Shown here: piece by piece, positions 1 to 9,724 of the stretch
Position numbering within the stretch: the stretch's first letter is position 1
Layout: the number at the start of each line of letters is the position of its first letter
From: Isochrysis galbana
Taxonomy: Eukaryota; Haptophyta; Isochrysidales; Isochrysidaceae
Assembly (NCBI GenBank): GCA_018136815.1
Contig: CM030931.1
Location: 5,823,515 to 5,887,514, forward strand
Direction: 5' to 3'
Length of the DNA: 64,000 bases
The notes under the pieces: generated by a model
Seen by the model: only the letters and a program-made list of their open reading frames with translations
Told to the model about the DNA's origin: nothing
Databases searched by the model: none
Made by a program: the position numbers and the translations under genes

Positions 1-40
1 TGAGTAGCCCGAATCTTCAGATGTTTTATCGTTCCTTCTA
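1..40 (+). mobile_element. Retroposon 3' end (tail only)
   Basis: The first 40 bases resemble the 3' terminus of the complete retroposon at 61044-63827: both have a TAGCCC(C)GAATCTTCAG block followed by a T-rich run. The body would lie to the left of the window. Similar termini occur at about 9690-9712 and 55430-55460. Confidence 0.4.
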
Positions 41-466
41 GCCTGTTTGTCAGGTAGCTATCTCGATGTCACCCGGTGCCAGCCGCTGACTGTCGACTTT
101 CTGGAGAGGTCGACGGGAACACGAGAGATCCCGGCCGGATCGGAGGGTGAGGCTGCTGCGCCGCGACCCATAAAAATTTGTTAAAAATTTAATCTTTTGA
201 GAAGGAGCACGTGACCAAGTAGGCCCGGAGCCGCTTCTTCCTCGATCGCACCCTCCATCCTCCATCACCAAGTCCGACAAAGAGTTTCTGAGATCAAGTT
301 TCCCAAGGGCCTGGCCTCGGATAACGTCCATACAGCGGCCAGGGCGGCGTGCGCTCCATGCCCCTATAGTTTTCACGATAGTAATTCAACTTGTGCACAA
401 AGCTGCTACGCAAGAGCATACACCATAACGCCGTCTCCACTCAGTCAAATCTTCTGTCTTGTGAAT
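41..466. other. Intergenic, nothing recognised
   Basis: Open frames here are short and give no recognisable protein. Includes the likely 3' flank of the TPR/PhyH gene, which ends at 467. Confidence 0.4.
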
Positions 467-2599
467 CTAGACGAGATGGTCCAACTTGCCGGTAGTACAT
501 CCGGGACGCTCCCGTAGGCCGTCCTCATAGAGCAGCGCACAACCCGCATCCTCAGGTTGTATCGTATAAGGTAGGCCTAGTGGGCAACACGCATTCCCAC
601 GGAAGGGATGGCTAGTGGAGCTCCCAGACCCGGCCGATGTCACCTCTCCCGAGGCCGCGTCCGTCGCCACGTCGCATGTGGGACGGGCCAATGTGATATA
701 GAAGACGGCCCGCTTCTTCTTGGAGCGGTTGGCGCCGCCCCGGTGACGGATTGCGGAGTTGTACACTAGCAAGGCCCCTTCGGGTATAGGAATGGGCAAA
801 GGGTGGTGACTCACATGCGCAGCTGTCTCACTACCGTGTGTGCCCCATCTCTCCTCGGCTTCCTCTTCGTCAAATACCCGACCATCCATGTAGCCCTCTT
901 GGGCATCTGCAGCCCATCGCCCTCCCACATGGTGTGTGCCAGGGATGACTTCAATTGGGCCCATCCGCGTGTCGATCGACGTGGCGCCGAACTGCACTTT
1001 GAACAAGGGCGCGCCCTCTTCAGCTGCATCAGTGTCGCCATGAATTCGCTGTGCAGCTGCGCCAGGGCGAGAAAGCAACACGCCACTCTCCATCACGCGA
1101 AAAGGGCGGTTTTTCGAGCCGCCCAACCGTGGCGAAAGCAGACGGAAGAGGGCGTTTGCTGTGGCGTCAACAGCCGCCAGAACCGCAGGCTCGCGCAAAG
1201 GCATCGCCAAGTGGCGCCGGCGATGGTTCTCGAATGTTGACGCCGAGGTGTCGAAGTTGGTCGAGCCCGACACCGGAGCTGAGATTACCTTCTGGATCGC
1301 TCGGCGTAGGGCCGCCGTCGTGGAGCGATTGAGCACCTCCGTAAGGAGAACCACGCCGTGCGTAGAAAGGATGTGCGACGCCTGGGACACCCAAGCATGA
1401 TTGGGTTCGGTGGCGCCAACGAAGCCGGAGCAGGAGGATTCCTCATCTGTCCCATGGTCTGTTGGCCAGGAGGGCGGCTTTTGATGGGCTGCCACAGACA
1501 GGGTGAACGACGACAGGCTCGACCGGCCGTTTGACGATTGGACCGCACTTCCGCCTGATAGCGAGCCTGACGCATCGTGCTCTCCAGTCGGCCCGGCCGT
1601 ATTGGACACTGTGCACCCTTCATAGAGCAAATCTTCCTTGGCTAATCTTTTGCTCGCATCAGATACGAGACCGCTGGAACGAGGAGTGGCATCCGTTGCA
1701 AACTCGCTCGCCCCTGCCTCGAAGCACCTTTCGTTGGGTGCGCGCGTGCTCCACCTCAGGAGGGACAGGCTATCGGATCTAGTCGGAGCTAATCCTTTCG
1801 CTCTCAGCCACGCCTTGCGGGCCTCGCGGTGTCTACCTATTGTCCACGCCGCCACACCATACGCGTGCGAAATCTCCGCGTCGGCTGGGGCTAGGCGAGC
1901 CGCGGTAGTTAGTGCGTCGAATGCCTCATCGTATCGCCTCAGCGAGGCCAACGCCTGGCTCAAGCCAAATTGTGGCACCGCAGAGAGCGGGTCGAGGGTC
2001 ACAGCCACTTGGAAGGCACGGAAAGCTTCTGAGGCACGCTTTGCGGCAAGCAAGCTGTGCCCAAGGTCAAGGTTCACCGCTACGCTCTGCGGAGCAAGCT
2101 TTGCCGCCAAGACTCGAGCTTCGACGGACGATGCGTGTAGCCTCATCTCTTGCGCGGCGGCAAGCTCGGTGTAGGCGTCGGCGTCCGTGGGAGCCAGCTG
2201 GGTCGCAAGGCGGAGCGCGGCTTCTGCGCGGCCCGCCCTCCCTGCCCGCCGCCACGCGACGCCCACGTTGAATGCGAGCGCCGGGTCATCTGGTCGTAGG
2301 GCAGCAGCTCGCTGAAGGCTGCTCGCCGCACGCGTATGCTCCCCCTCCGCCGAGAGAACCTCCCCAATCAGCGCATGAAAGAACCATCGCTCGTCGCTGT
2401 CTTCGCCAAGCGCCGCGAGCGCGCTATGGGCGCACTCGACAGCGTACTCTCGCTGGCCCGCAAGGGCGCGCGCGTGACAGAGGCGCTGCTGGATCGACAC
2501 ATCCGCCGGAGAACCCTCCAGCGCCCGCTCGTACGCCCCGATCGCGAGGGAGAGCTCGCCAGACGCAGCGAGCGCGTCCGCCGCCGAAGAGAGCGACAT
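467..2599 (-). CDS. TPR-repeat protein with C-terminal PhyH-type Fe(II)/2-oxoglutarate dioxygenase domain
   Basis: Single-exon 710-aa protein. Residues about 1-270 are a series of TPR-like helical pairs with the A..Y..A......P pattern (for example LQRAAALRPDDPALAFNVG). A low-complexity linker (about 275-400) leads to a phytanoyl-CoA-dioxygenase-like fold. The metal-binding triad is visible as HGD (H520, D522) and a distal His in RHRGG (H619), with GTHH near 554 in the usual turn. TPR+PhyH or TPR+prolyl-hydroxylase fusions are known in algae and protists and usually hydroxylate a protein or small-molecule substrate using Fe(II), O2 and 2-oxoglutarate; the substrate here is unknown. The ATG at 2599 directly precedes the first TPR. 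No signal peptide is evident, so a cytosolic or nuclear site is inferred. The tail after the dioxygenase core (about 645-710) is Cys- and Gly-rich and unassigned. Confidence 0.8.
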   Translation of the reverse strand: MSLSSAADALAASGELSLAIGAYERALEGSPADVSIQQRLCHARALAGQREYAVECAHSALAALGEDSDERWFFHALIGEVLSAEGEHTRAASSLQRAAALRPDDPALAFNVGVAWRRAGRAGRAEAALRLATQLAPTDADAYTELAAAQEMRLHASSVEARVLAAKLAPQSVAVNLDLGHSLLAAKRASEAFRAFQVAVTLDPLSAVPQFGLSQALASLRRYDEAFDALTTAARLAPADAEISHAYGVAAWTIGRHREARKAWLRAKGLAPTRSDSLSLLRWSTRAPNERCFEAGASEFATDATPRSSGLVSDASKRLAKEDLLYEGCTVSNTAGPTGEHDASGSLSGGSAVQSSNGRSSLSSFTLSVAAHQKPPSWPTDHGTDEESSCSGFVGATEPNHAWVSQASHILSTHGVVLLTEVLNRSTTAALRRAIQKVISAPVSGSTNFDTSASTFENHRRRHLAMPLREPAVLAAVDATANALFRLLSPRLGGSKNRPFRVMESGVLLSRPGAAAQRIHGDTDAAEEGAPLFKVQFGATSIDTRMGPIEVIPGTHHVGGRWAADAQEGYMDGRVFDEEEAEERWGTHGSETAAHVSHHPLPIPIPEGALLVYNSAIRHRGGANRSKKKRAVFYITLARPTCDVATDAASGEVTSAGSGSSTSHPFRGNACCPLGLPYTIQPEDAGCALLYEDGLRERPGCTTGKLDHLV

Positions 2600-3061
2600 C
2601 CGTTCCGTCGGCGACGCCCGCCCCGTCTTTCTACTAGACTACTGACTGCAACGCTTCTACTATGGGGATCTGCAGTGCACGCGCGCGCTGGGCCGCGCCG
2701 GTACCAACCAAAATGGACACGCGGCACGACGCTGTCTGCGCGGCACGGGCGGCGTCGGCGGCGCGCACACCATCCGGCTCCCAAACACATTTTTCTCGCC
2801 AGGGGTCGTGCACCACTCCCGCAACGTGCTCGTCGTGTTGGTGTTGGTAGTTGGCATCTTGTCATCAGAACACCGATAGCATGCCTCTGGCTGTCTGTGG
2901 GTGTGCGCCATGTGCAGGTAACTCGACGACGGTTGACGTCAAAGGCTCGAATGTATACGACGATGACGCACCGTTTCTCCTGCCTCCCAGAAAAAAGCGA
3001 TCGGATCCAATAGCCGCGGCACATGACCGCTGAAGTCGCCACCACCAGCCTCGTAAATTTC
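2600..3061. other. Intergenic, likely 5' region of the TPR/PhyH gene
   Basis: High-GC sequence with overlapping arginine-rich open frames on both strands, typical of GC-biased noncoding DNA. No domain or repeat recognised. Confidence 0.4.
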
Positions 3062-3187
3062 ACGTATCCTTATCACGGAACGCACAGGAACCTGCTCACA
3101 GACCAAACAAGGAAGAGAATGCCGACAAGAGAGCGACGGGGCGACGGGCGATCCGACGGGGGCGACAGTTACGCACAGGAATAAGGA

Positions 3188-4017
3188 AAAAAAAATCTTC
3201 TTAAAAAATTCCCGCTACATGCGCGGCGTGAGGCAGCGTGCTATTGAACCTCCCTACTACCCAACCCTAACCCCTATCAACCCCCTTCCCCTTCCCCAGT
3301 TCCCTCTTTAACGGAGAAGCCGGTTCCAGGGAGGCCGTGCGCGCTGCTTCGGCAGGGAGTCGGAGAGAAGGGGGCGGGAGACTGTGGCTTCTCTTGTGTT
3401 CTTACTTTTATCGGAATACCCTCCTTGGAGTCCGTGTGATCCCGCTTTGATCTCCGCCAAGTTTACTGCTAGTAAGATTGTTATCCATCCTAAGTGATGT
3501 TTCGTATATCCAATTCTCTCGCCGCCTGCGAGAGGTCCTCCGATGTTACAAGATTGAAGTCTTTATCCACCGTGTAAAGGGGGCTTATCATCTTCTTTAT
3601 ATGCTTATTGCTCGGGGCGTGTAGCCCCATCCTCTCCCGTTGCCTCTTAAGTTTTTGGAAGAAACCGGTTTTCGCCGTTGCTAATAGGTGGTATCTAGTG
3701 AGAATTGCTCTAAGGATCGATCTAGCGGACCTACCATCCGCGTTGCCATATTGTATGTTGTAGAAGTCTGTAAGGATGTACCTCCACGCCAGGATACCCA
3801 AGTATCCCGAGGAGGGGTGAGGCCTGTCTACTTGGTAGCAAAAAAGACGCTGGGCTACTTCTGAGCCCGGCCTAAGATTAATCCCTATAAGACCCTCTAT
3901 GAATTCGAAGACGGGCTCCGTCGCGATGCATACGGCTAAGTGCGTGGAGCTTTCGGGGGCTGGGAGGTGGGAGCGGTCGGCGCGCGCTCCATCGCTAAAA
4001 CTATAACAATAGTTATG
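3188..4017 (-). mobile_element. Internally deleted retroposon with target-site duplications
   Basis: This 830-bp insert is flanked by direct repeats of CGCACAGGAATAAGGA (3172-3187 and 4018-4033). The related repeat at 40147-40163 carries the same site once, an empty site. On the minus strand the element starts with the hairpin AACTATTGTTATAGTT (complement of 3999-4014), then ATGGAGCGCGC (start codon at 3992). After an 18-codon ORF it joins directly to the C-terminal part of the ORF2 found intact at 62163-63512. It ends with an oligo-T run (oligo-A at about 3186-3194 on the plus strand). It looks like a 5'-to-3' fusion that lost the middle of the element. Confidence 0.8.
3490..3935 (-). pseudogene. 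C-terminal fragment of retroposon ORF2
   Basis: The frame is open from upstream of the element down to a stop at 3490, and the region inside the insert aligns with the end of the 449-aa ORF2 at 62163-63512. Shared are an LAWRYI(L/I)TDFY block, a following helical stretch, and a lysine-rich segment before a final acidic block. It starts downstream of the zinc-knuckle motif, which is absent. It is a remnant and not expected to function. Confidence 0.7.
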
Positions 4018-4428
4018 CGCACAGGAATAAGGAGGGGAATCTTTCGACGAAAACCCTGAAGTGAGTTGATGAAGACCGAAGTAAAATAGCGCCACGATAT
4101 AATCCAACGGCCAACACCTGAGGGGGAATCGGGGTCACACAAGGGGGCGGTTCCTTGCACCGGTGCTACCTGAACGCGCGACTTAGCGACTTAGCCTAAA
4201 AACGCGAGGAGCACGCAAGGAGCAAGGAGGTAAGTAAGCCAGGTGAGGGGCAAGCAGGTGACAAGGGAGGCGCCAAAGGAGGCGAGGGCAAAGAGCAAAG
4301 AGGGCGAATGGGCGAATGTAGGATCCTGTGACGGTGACTAGTGACTCGCGGCTAGCCTTAGCCTACAAGGAGGGGACATAGAAACGCAAACAACTTCTAA
4401 AACAAAAAGGTCGATCGCGGATGCGACA

Positions 4429-4672
4429 GGGGGGCGCGCCGAGCAGCCGGAGGCAGGGTTCCGCGGGAGGGGGAAAGGTCGCGTTCAGTCGAAAGAGTGC
4501 TACAGCCACAGCCATCAGACAGGCATGAAAACATCTAGAGTAGAGTAGACTAGAGCTAGAGTAGAGTAGAGTAGTAGAGTATCTATGCGCACCAGTAGAG
4601 TGGCTGGCGGTTATTTTCTTTTTGAAGCAGGGGGTCGCGGGAGGGGGAGTGGCGCCGACGCCGGCGGGAGAG
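4429..4672. promoter_or_regulatory. Upstream region of the 1034-aa gene, with AGAGT simple repeat
   Basis: Contains a short run of AGAGT/TAGAG units (about 4533-4583) just before the CDS at 4673. No TATA-like or other core element can be assigned with confidence. Confidence 0.3.
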
Positions 4673-7600
4673 ATGGCGCCTCCGTCGGGGGACAGACCGC
4701 CGCCTCTGTCGCAGCTCTCCGCTCGGCCGCCGGCGCGCGGCGGCGCGGTCTGGAGCGTGGGTGCGCGCGTTGAGGCACGCTGGCGCCGCGGCTACGTCTG
4801 GTACGCCGGGGTCGTCCTCTCTGAGGCGAGCGGCCGGCTGACGATTGGGTACGATGACGGAGACATCGAGGAGGGAGTGAAGCCGGTCCATGTGCGCCAC
4901 CTCGTCGACGAGGGAGGCGTCCAAGGAGGGAAAAGCTCGGCAGATGCATCCCGCTGCTCCATCAGCGACGGCGATGCGCGCGACGGATGGAGGCGGCCGC
5001 ACGTGCGTTCGGATGATGTGTGGACTCCGCCGAGGCCAATGGGTGGAGGAGGAGAGGGTGATGGCGAGGAGGGAAACGAAGCGGTGCGGCTCGCAGGGGG
5101 CCCGAGGCGCAGGGTGCGGCAGGCGCGTGTTCGATCGCGGGGAGAGGCCGCCCACACACCGCCGACGCTCGGCCGCGCGCACCCTCGCTTTGCGCCCGGA
5201 ACGGCCGTCACGATTGAGCGGCTCAGTACGCCTTCCTTCCTCAACGGTTGCTCTGCCACCCTCCGGCGCTCCTTCGAGAATCAGGGCGAGTGGTGGTGCG
5301 ATGTCGCCGTTGAGCTCTTCCAGCCCCTCCGAGCCACCGTGCCTGAAGCCAATCTCCAGCTCGCAAATAGCTTCGTCCCACCGCTGGCGCCCTTTGCACG
5401 GCAAGAGAGCATGTTCAAAGGTGTGGCCAGGTCCTGGCTGCGGCGCGAGGTCCTTGAGCAGCGCCATCGGTTACGGAAGCAGGCAGCTCTGAACGGGGAG
5501 GGCGGACCGGTGATGCCGCCACTCATGCTTCAGTTGCAGCGTGGACCCTCGGCAGAGAACGCCTCGGCTCCACGGGTGCATGCCGGAGGCGAACCATTTG
5601 CAGAGGCCCTTGCGGGAAGTACCGAATGGGTGGCAGCGACAAAAGACCACATCACATCTAGCGGAGGTGAGGATTCAGAGCGTTTACCTGTGCCCATAAT
5701 TCCACCCGAAGGCGGCGATCTGTGGGTAGCAAGACAGCCCGAGGATAAGGAGCAGCTCCCCGCGCGGCGAGTCTTGGTTCGACGGACGTTGTTCATGCCT
5801 CGCGTGGAGCGTGCATTAGAAGAGATTGCGCTATGGATACGCGAGGCGTCGGAAGTGCGACAGCCAGAGCTTCGGCAAGATTCCAATTGTGCCGCCATGC
5901 CAGCGCAATACCACAGACCGGAGCATGCAAGAGAATGGCAAACTGAGGCGGGACCGATTCATATCGCCAGGCGGCTCACCCCCACAAGCCGTCAGGTAGG
6001 AGGTCTAAAGGGCAAGCGAGCACACAATGATGAAAAGAGTGCGCCCGTTACGGAAGAGACAGAAGTAATTGACATAATCGAGTCTGGGGATGAGGAGGCG
6101 CCGGTACAAGATCCGGCAGTTCCAGTCGCCCGAAACCGCGCGTTGGAATTTGGATGCTCTGACTGGATGTCGACTGTTAGAGCATACGGGCTGTCTTTGA
6201 GTGACATTGGGAGCGCTGATAGTGCAAGCGATTTTGCCTCTGTCAAGATAGGCACGGGCGGTGTAGTCCTGCCGTGCGAGGTGATCGATCTTGACGACGG
6301 AAGGTCTAACGTGAAAGAAGCGAGCGTGGACGATGTAGTCATGCCATGCCCCGTGATTGACCTCGATGACGAGAGCTCGGACGCGGGAATGGAGGAGGGA
6401 TTGTCCGCAAAGGCCCACGAGACTTGCTCGCCTGATCCTCGCCAAAACGATAGCGATGGGGTGTGGTGTTGGCATGTACAAGTACCAGTGCACAGTGGGC
6501 CGGATGGGGTCAAGGCAGCTATTGTAGAGGATGCAGAGGCCGTGTTAGAGATGGTGGCGGGTGTTGCGGAGTATTGGGCCGAGTACGAGGTTCTAGGGCC
6601 AGCGCCCCCCGGTCACGGCAGAGAGAACCCGGCCGGCGGAGACGCTCAAACATGGCTGGATCGAGGAGGTAGCGTGACGAACAAGCGCCGCCGGTCCGGC
6701 GTGGGCCTCCTTGCCAGGCCTGTCGAGTGGATCTGCACTCTCGACGCCGCGTGTGAGATGGGGGTGGGCGCTCCTGTGGACACTTCTCAACGTGCCCGAG
6801 CTGGCGTGGGCAACAGTCCGACGAGTACGACGACGGAGTCCGCAACGAAGGTGGCAAAGGTGCGTGACACTGGTGATCATGTGGACACGCGTATCGCTTG
6901 GGTGCCCAGTGAAGTGGCTGAGAAAGGTGGAAACTCTGTCGACGGCCTAGAATCGGGCGCTTCTCTTTGGCTGCCCTGCGAGGAGGTGCAAGTGGCAAGC
7001 CAGGGGCACTGTGATACATCGTGCAAGCTTGGCGACAAGCGAGCTCACCTAGTCGAGTGGTTGAGCGAAACTCGGGTGGCCCTGGTCAAAGCGCGGGACG
7101 TGTCAAGCAGGGAAGAGAGCAGCATGCGCGCATGTGGGGCTGCGGGAAGTTGTGGTGCACACTGCGAGGGCAATGTCGGCGCTCGCCGCAAGAGTGTCCG
7201 CCATGGTAGTCGTAGCGCTCCAGGCGGTGGTGGAAGCGAGGATGCGGCGGACGATAGTTGGAGCACTAGTGTCCTCGATGGAAGAGTCACCCATAATTCC
7301 GATCGCAGACCAGATATCGAGTCAGGACCACGCCAGTATCTCGAGGGTGCCCCATTAACCTCCACCGACATGACCTCCGGATGCACAGTGCTGCGCTTTG
7401 AGGACTTTGGTCGCTGTTGGCGTTCATTAGAGGACTCGGTACCGGAGGACTGGCTGCATACCGGTGGCGTGAGTGTGTTGGCGGGCCGGAGACGCCTGTG
7501 GTTGGGTGGCACGAGAGTCGGTTTAGACAAACCAAAGCCAAAGCGAGCGAACGACAGCATGGGCACCGAATCACGCATACCTTCGAATCAAGCACGGCAG

Positions 7601-7777
7601 ACACTTTTGGCGACCGATGCAGTATGCGACTCTTGTGGCGCTCGGTGGCCTGCCGGGTCGATCACGAAAAACTCGTTTCAGTGCTATCGCTCAAAATGCA
7701 GGCACAAGGGCGAGACGTGTTTGCTGAGGCCGACGTACAGGAAGGTGATGGTTGCATCGGCTGGCTTTGCTCACTGA
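4673..7777 (+). CDS. Large disordered protein with Tudor-like domain, SUMO-interaction motifs and C-terminal zinc-finger-like cysteines
   Basis: A 1034-aa single-exon frame; 4673 is the first ATG in the open frame. Residues about 30-78 resemble a Tudor/Agenet-type small beta-barrel (VGARVEARW ... YAGVV ... IGYDDGD). Three hydrophobic-acidic stretches match SUMO-interaction motifs: VIDII followed by ESGDEE (about 465), VIDLDD (about 536) and VIDLDD (about 560). The C-terminus has a possible C4 site, CDSCG (about 984) and CYRSKC (about 1004). Between these the chain is low-complexity and probably unstructured. The combination suggests a nuclear scaffold reading histone marks and sumoylated partners; that is inference. 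I do not recognise a named family. An unrecognised intron in the low-complexity middle cannot be excluded. Confidence 0.7.
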   Translation: MAPPSGDRPPPLSQLSARPPARGGAVWSVGARVEARWRRGYVWYAGVVLSEASGRLTIGYDDGDIEEGVKPVHVRHLVDEGGVQGGKSSADASRCSISDGDARDGWRRPHVRSDDVWTPPRPMGGGGEGDGEEGNEAVRLAGGPRRRVRQARVRSRGEAAHTPPTLGRAHPRFAPGTAVTIERLSTPSFLNGCSATLRRSFENQGEWWCDVAVELFQPLRATVPEANLQLANSFVPPLAPFARQESMFKGVARSWLRREVLEQRHRLRKQAALNGEGGPVMPPLMLQLQRGPSAENASAPRVHAGGEPFAEALAGSTEWVAATKDHITSSGGEDSERLPVPIIPPEGGDLWVARQPEDKEQLPARRVLVRRTLFMPRVERALEEIALWIREASEVRQPELRQDSNCAAMPAQYHRPEHAREWQTEAGPIHIARRLTPTSRQVGGLKGKRAHNDEKSAPVTEETEVIDIIESGDEEAPVQDPAVPVARNRALEFGCSDWMSTVRAYGLSLSDIGSADSASDFASVKIGTGGVVLPCEVIDLDDGRSNVKEASVDDVVMPCPVIDLDDESSDAGMEEGLSAKAHETCSPDPRQNDSDGVWCWHVQVPVHSGPDGVKAAIVEDAEAVLEMVAGVAEYWAEYEVLGPAPPGHGRENPAGGDAQTWLDRGGSVTNKRRRSGVGLLARPVEWICTLDAACEMGVGAPVDTSQRARAGVGNSPTSTTTESATKVAKVRDTGDHVDTRIAWVPSEVAEKGGNSVDGLESGASLWLPCEEVQVASQGHCDTSCKLGDKRAHLVEWLSETRVALVKARDVSSREESSMRACGAAGSCGAHCEGNVGARRKSVRHGSRSAPGGGGSEDAADDSWSTSVLDGRVTHNSDRRPDIESGPRQYLEGAPLTSTDMTSGCTVLRFEDFGRCWRSLEDSVPEDWLHTGGVSVLAGRRRLWLGGTRVGLDKPKPKRANDSMGTESRIPSNQARQTLLATDAVCDSCGARWPAGSITKNSFQCYRSKCRHKGETCLLRPTYRKVMVASAGFAH

Positions 7778-8243
7778 AGAACCTTGGTGTCCACGATGGA
7801 GCGTGCTTTCGAGAAGGATGGGGTGGACGCGCTCCTCGTCCCATGCATCGCAAAACTGTCATCACAACGAGGCCCCTCGGAGCTGCAGACTGGCTGGCAA
7901 GAGCTCGCCCGCTCGCACTGTGGTCCACGAAGAGGCGAACTTCGTCAGTGATGGGGGCGTCAAGGAGCGACGACTCATCGAGGAGGGCATATCCGATATA
8001 TATCCGACTTGGAAACCGCACCCGGCGGTAAGCCCGCACACGCACACGAAAGTGGCGGTCCATTTGGGGAGAATGACAGGATCGCTCGCGGGAGTAAATC
8101 AAAGTAGTGAATGTGGGGCGCATCATTAAGTAAACGTAAGCCTTCAACTAATGACTACGAAAAGGACTTCACCGGTCATGGGGAGACACCTCGCGCCATC
8201 CCCCTCAGGCGCACAAAAAAGAGTAGTATGTAGTATATATGTT
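7778..8243. other. Intergenic, nothing recognised
   Basis: Follows the stop of the 1034-aa gene. No repeat or protein similarity seen. Confidence 0.4.
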
Positions 8244-8552
8244 ACCCCCCAGGAGCCAACGCCCCCCAGGAGCTCTCGGGCCCCCTCGAGAGCTATCGAG
8301 GGGAAATTTTCTCCCGATCGCCAACAGCCCCACCGAGAGCTACCGGCGGACCGAGAAAATCCCCCAAGAGCTATTGGGAGATTTTACGTCCCCCGGGGAG
8401 CTATCGCGTTTTAAGGTCGGCCCCCAATAGCCATCGGGGGCGAAAGGCGGCCCCGATAGCTATTGAGGGGAAAACGACTGCCGCCAATAGCTATTGGGGG
8501 AAAACGACGGGCGCCGATAGCTATCGGGGGGCTGTCCTCGAGCCCCCAGGCG
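8244..8552. repeat. Minisatellite of GATAGCTATC-type palindromes
   Basis: About nine imperfect inverted repeats lie here, centred on AGCT or TAGCTA. The clearest are CCCCGATAGCTATTGAGGGG (8451-8470), CCAATAGCTATTGG (8484-8497) and CCGATAGCTATCGG (8513-8526), spaced about 30 bp apart with AAAACGAC spacers. Left-hand units are more diverged. The frame across it happens to stay open on both strands, which reflects the repeat and not a gene. Confidence 0.8.
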
Positions 8553-9557
8553 CTACCCCCCCCGTACGCTGTCAAGGTGACGGTCCCGTTTTCGCTGGGC
8601 CAGTCACCTCGTACTCTGTCTCTGTTCATACCTCAATCTTACGGTGCTGTTACGATGAATCTTATGGTCGTTCTTATGGCGGTGCCTTGCGACTTTTCGA
8701 CACTACAACGAAATTCTCGTCGGTGAGAGTATGGAGACAAGGGTGTTTATGGCAGAAAACGTTGGAGGCAACTCACCCAGGAAATCTTCTCTTCTTCTTC
8801 ATATTGCACTCTCTCGCTCCCACACCGCATGTCACAGATGGCGCCCTCACCCCTTCTCAATGCCCCTTCCGCTGCTGCAGGTGTGACACCGCAGCAGTCG
8901 GAGGAGGCAAAGAGACTCTTTTATCAGCTGGTGGCTGATTTCAAGAGCCGCGCCATGGACCATGGATATGGATGCCGCAAAACGTGCTGAGATCGTCCAC
9001 CTTCTCAAGAACTGGGACGTGCTCGACGCCAAGCAGCGGCGTCTCTACGGGGGGGGCAACCACAACTATTGGAAGAGCAAGTACGAGCTCGCGCCCACGC
9101 TGCCCAACAAGCCAGCAACTCTCCTCTCCAAGGCCACTGGGCCTTGCTCGCGCGCCCACTGGCCGCTGGCGAACTGGAGCACCTCGAGGTGGCCACCCCT
9201 TGCCGCCGCGGCGCCCCAAGAGAGAACTGGAACCCAACGAGAAACGGCAAGCCTTGCCAGAAGCTAAACAATCCTCCTCAAGATGCCCTGAGAGCATAAG
9301 ACAAGCGCACAACGAGCGACAGGCAACCTGGCTCCTTTGGGTCAAGATTACCCGAAAAGAGGAAACTTGGAATCTAGACCTGACAAACAGGCTAGAAGGA
9401 ATGAAACGAGAACTTGAATTCTAGGTCGCTAGGGACGAACCCTACCAACCTAGAATAACCTCAGCTTCACCGTGTAGCCGCACGGCGAAGGACCTGGAGA
9501 TAAGAGCCTAGAGATCGCATCATCTAGGATGAATGCGACAGGCACGCTCCACAGGTC
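8553..9557. other. Intergenic with degenerate coding-like segment
   Basis: Around 8900-9270 on the plus strand several frames switch within a short distance; one reads MDMDAAKRAEIVHLLKNWD from 8962. No frame continues long enough to be a gene and no family was recognised. It may be a decayed mobile-element ORF or an exon of an unannotated gene. 9330-9557 is AT-richer and featureless. Confidence 0.3.
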
Positions 9558-9712
9558 AAACTATAACAATAGTTTATCACTGAAAACAAAGGAAAGAAAG
9601 GGGTGAGGGGATGGGGAGCAAGAAAAGGGGAATGGAAGGGCGATGGAGGTAGAAAAGTAATTTGTAGCGAGTCTACTGTAGGTGTTAGCTCTGAATCTCT
9701 TTATGTTTTTCC
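9558..9712. mobile_element. Retroposon debris: hairpin start and 3'-end-like sequence side by side
   Basis: AAACTATAACAATAGTTT (9558-9575) is the same 7-bp-stem hairpin that starts the element at 3188-4017; leftward on the minus strand a GTGGAGCGTGC sequence resembles the ATGGAGCGCGC start region. To the right, 9600-9712 resembles the 3' end of the element at 61044-63827 (GGGCGATG.AG.TAG, then GAATCT...TTTTT) on the plus strand. Two decayed copies abutting is the simplest reading. Confidence 0.4.
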
Positions 9713-9724
9713 CTCGATGCGTCT

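Larger units (their letters stand above)
3062..4428 (-). repeat. LTR-like dispersed repeat, copy A (interrupted by a retroposon)
   Basis: Read on the minus strand, 4428 to 4018 and then 3187 to 3062 match, with divergence, the plus-strand repeat at 39795-40271. Both copies start with TGTCGCATCCGCGATCGACC and end near GGATACGT. The two halves of this copy are separated by the 830-bp insert at 3188-4017. The TG start and the gag-like ORF after copy B suggest a solo LTR, but no terminal CA or flanking 4-6-bp duplication was found, so the LTR label is an inference. Confidence 0.6.

Noticed and set aside
803..2367. Several plus- and minus-strand frames of 70-180 codons
   Set aside because: Shadows of the 710-aa TPR/PhyH gene with arginine-rich composition.
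2336..3063. 231- and 225-codon frames on opposite strands
   Set aside because: Overlapping GC-bias frames without motifs; no splice or homology support.
3258..3290. CCCTAACCCC-like sequence suggesting a telomere repeat
   Set aside because: Only one or two degenerate units; no array.
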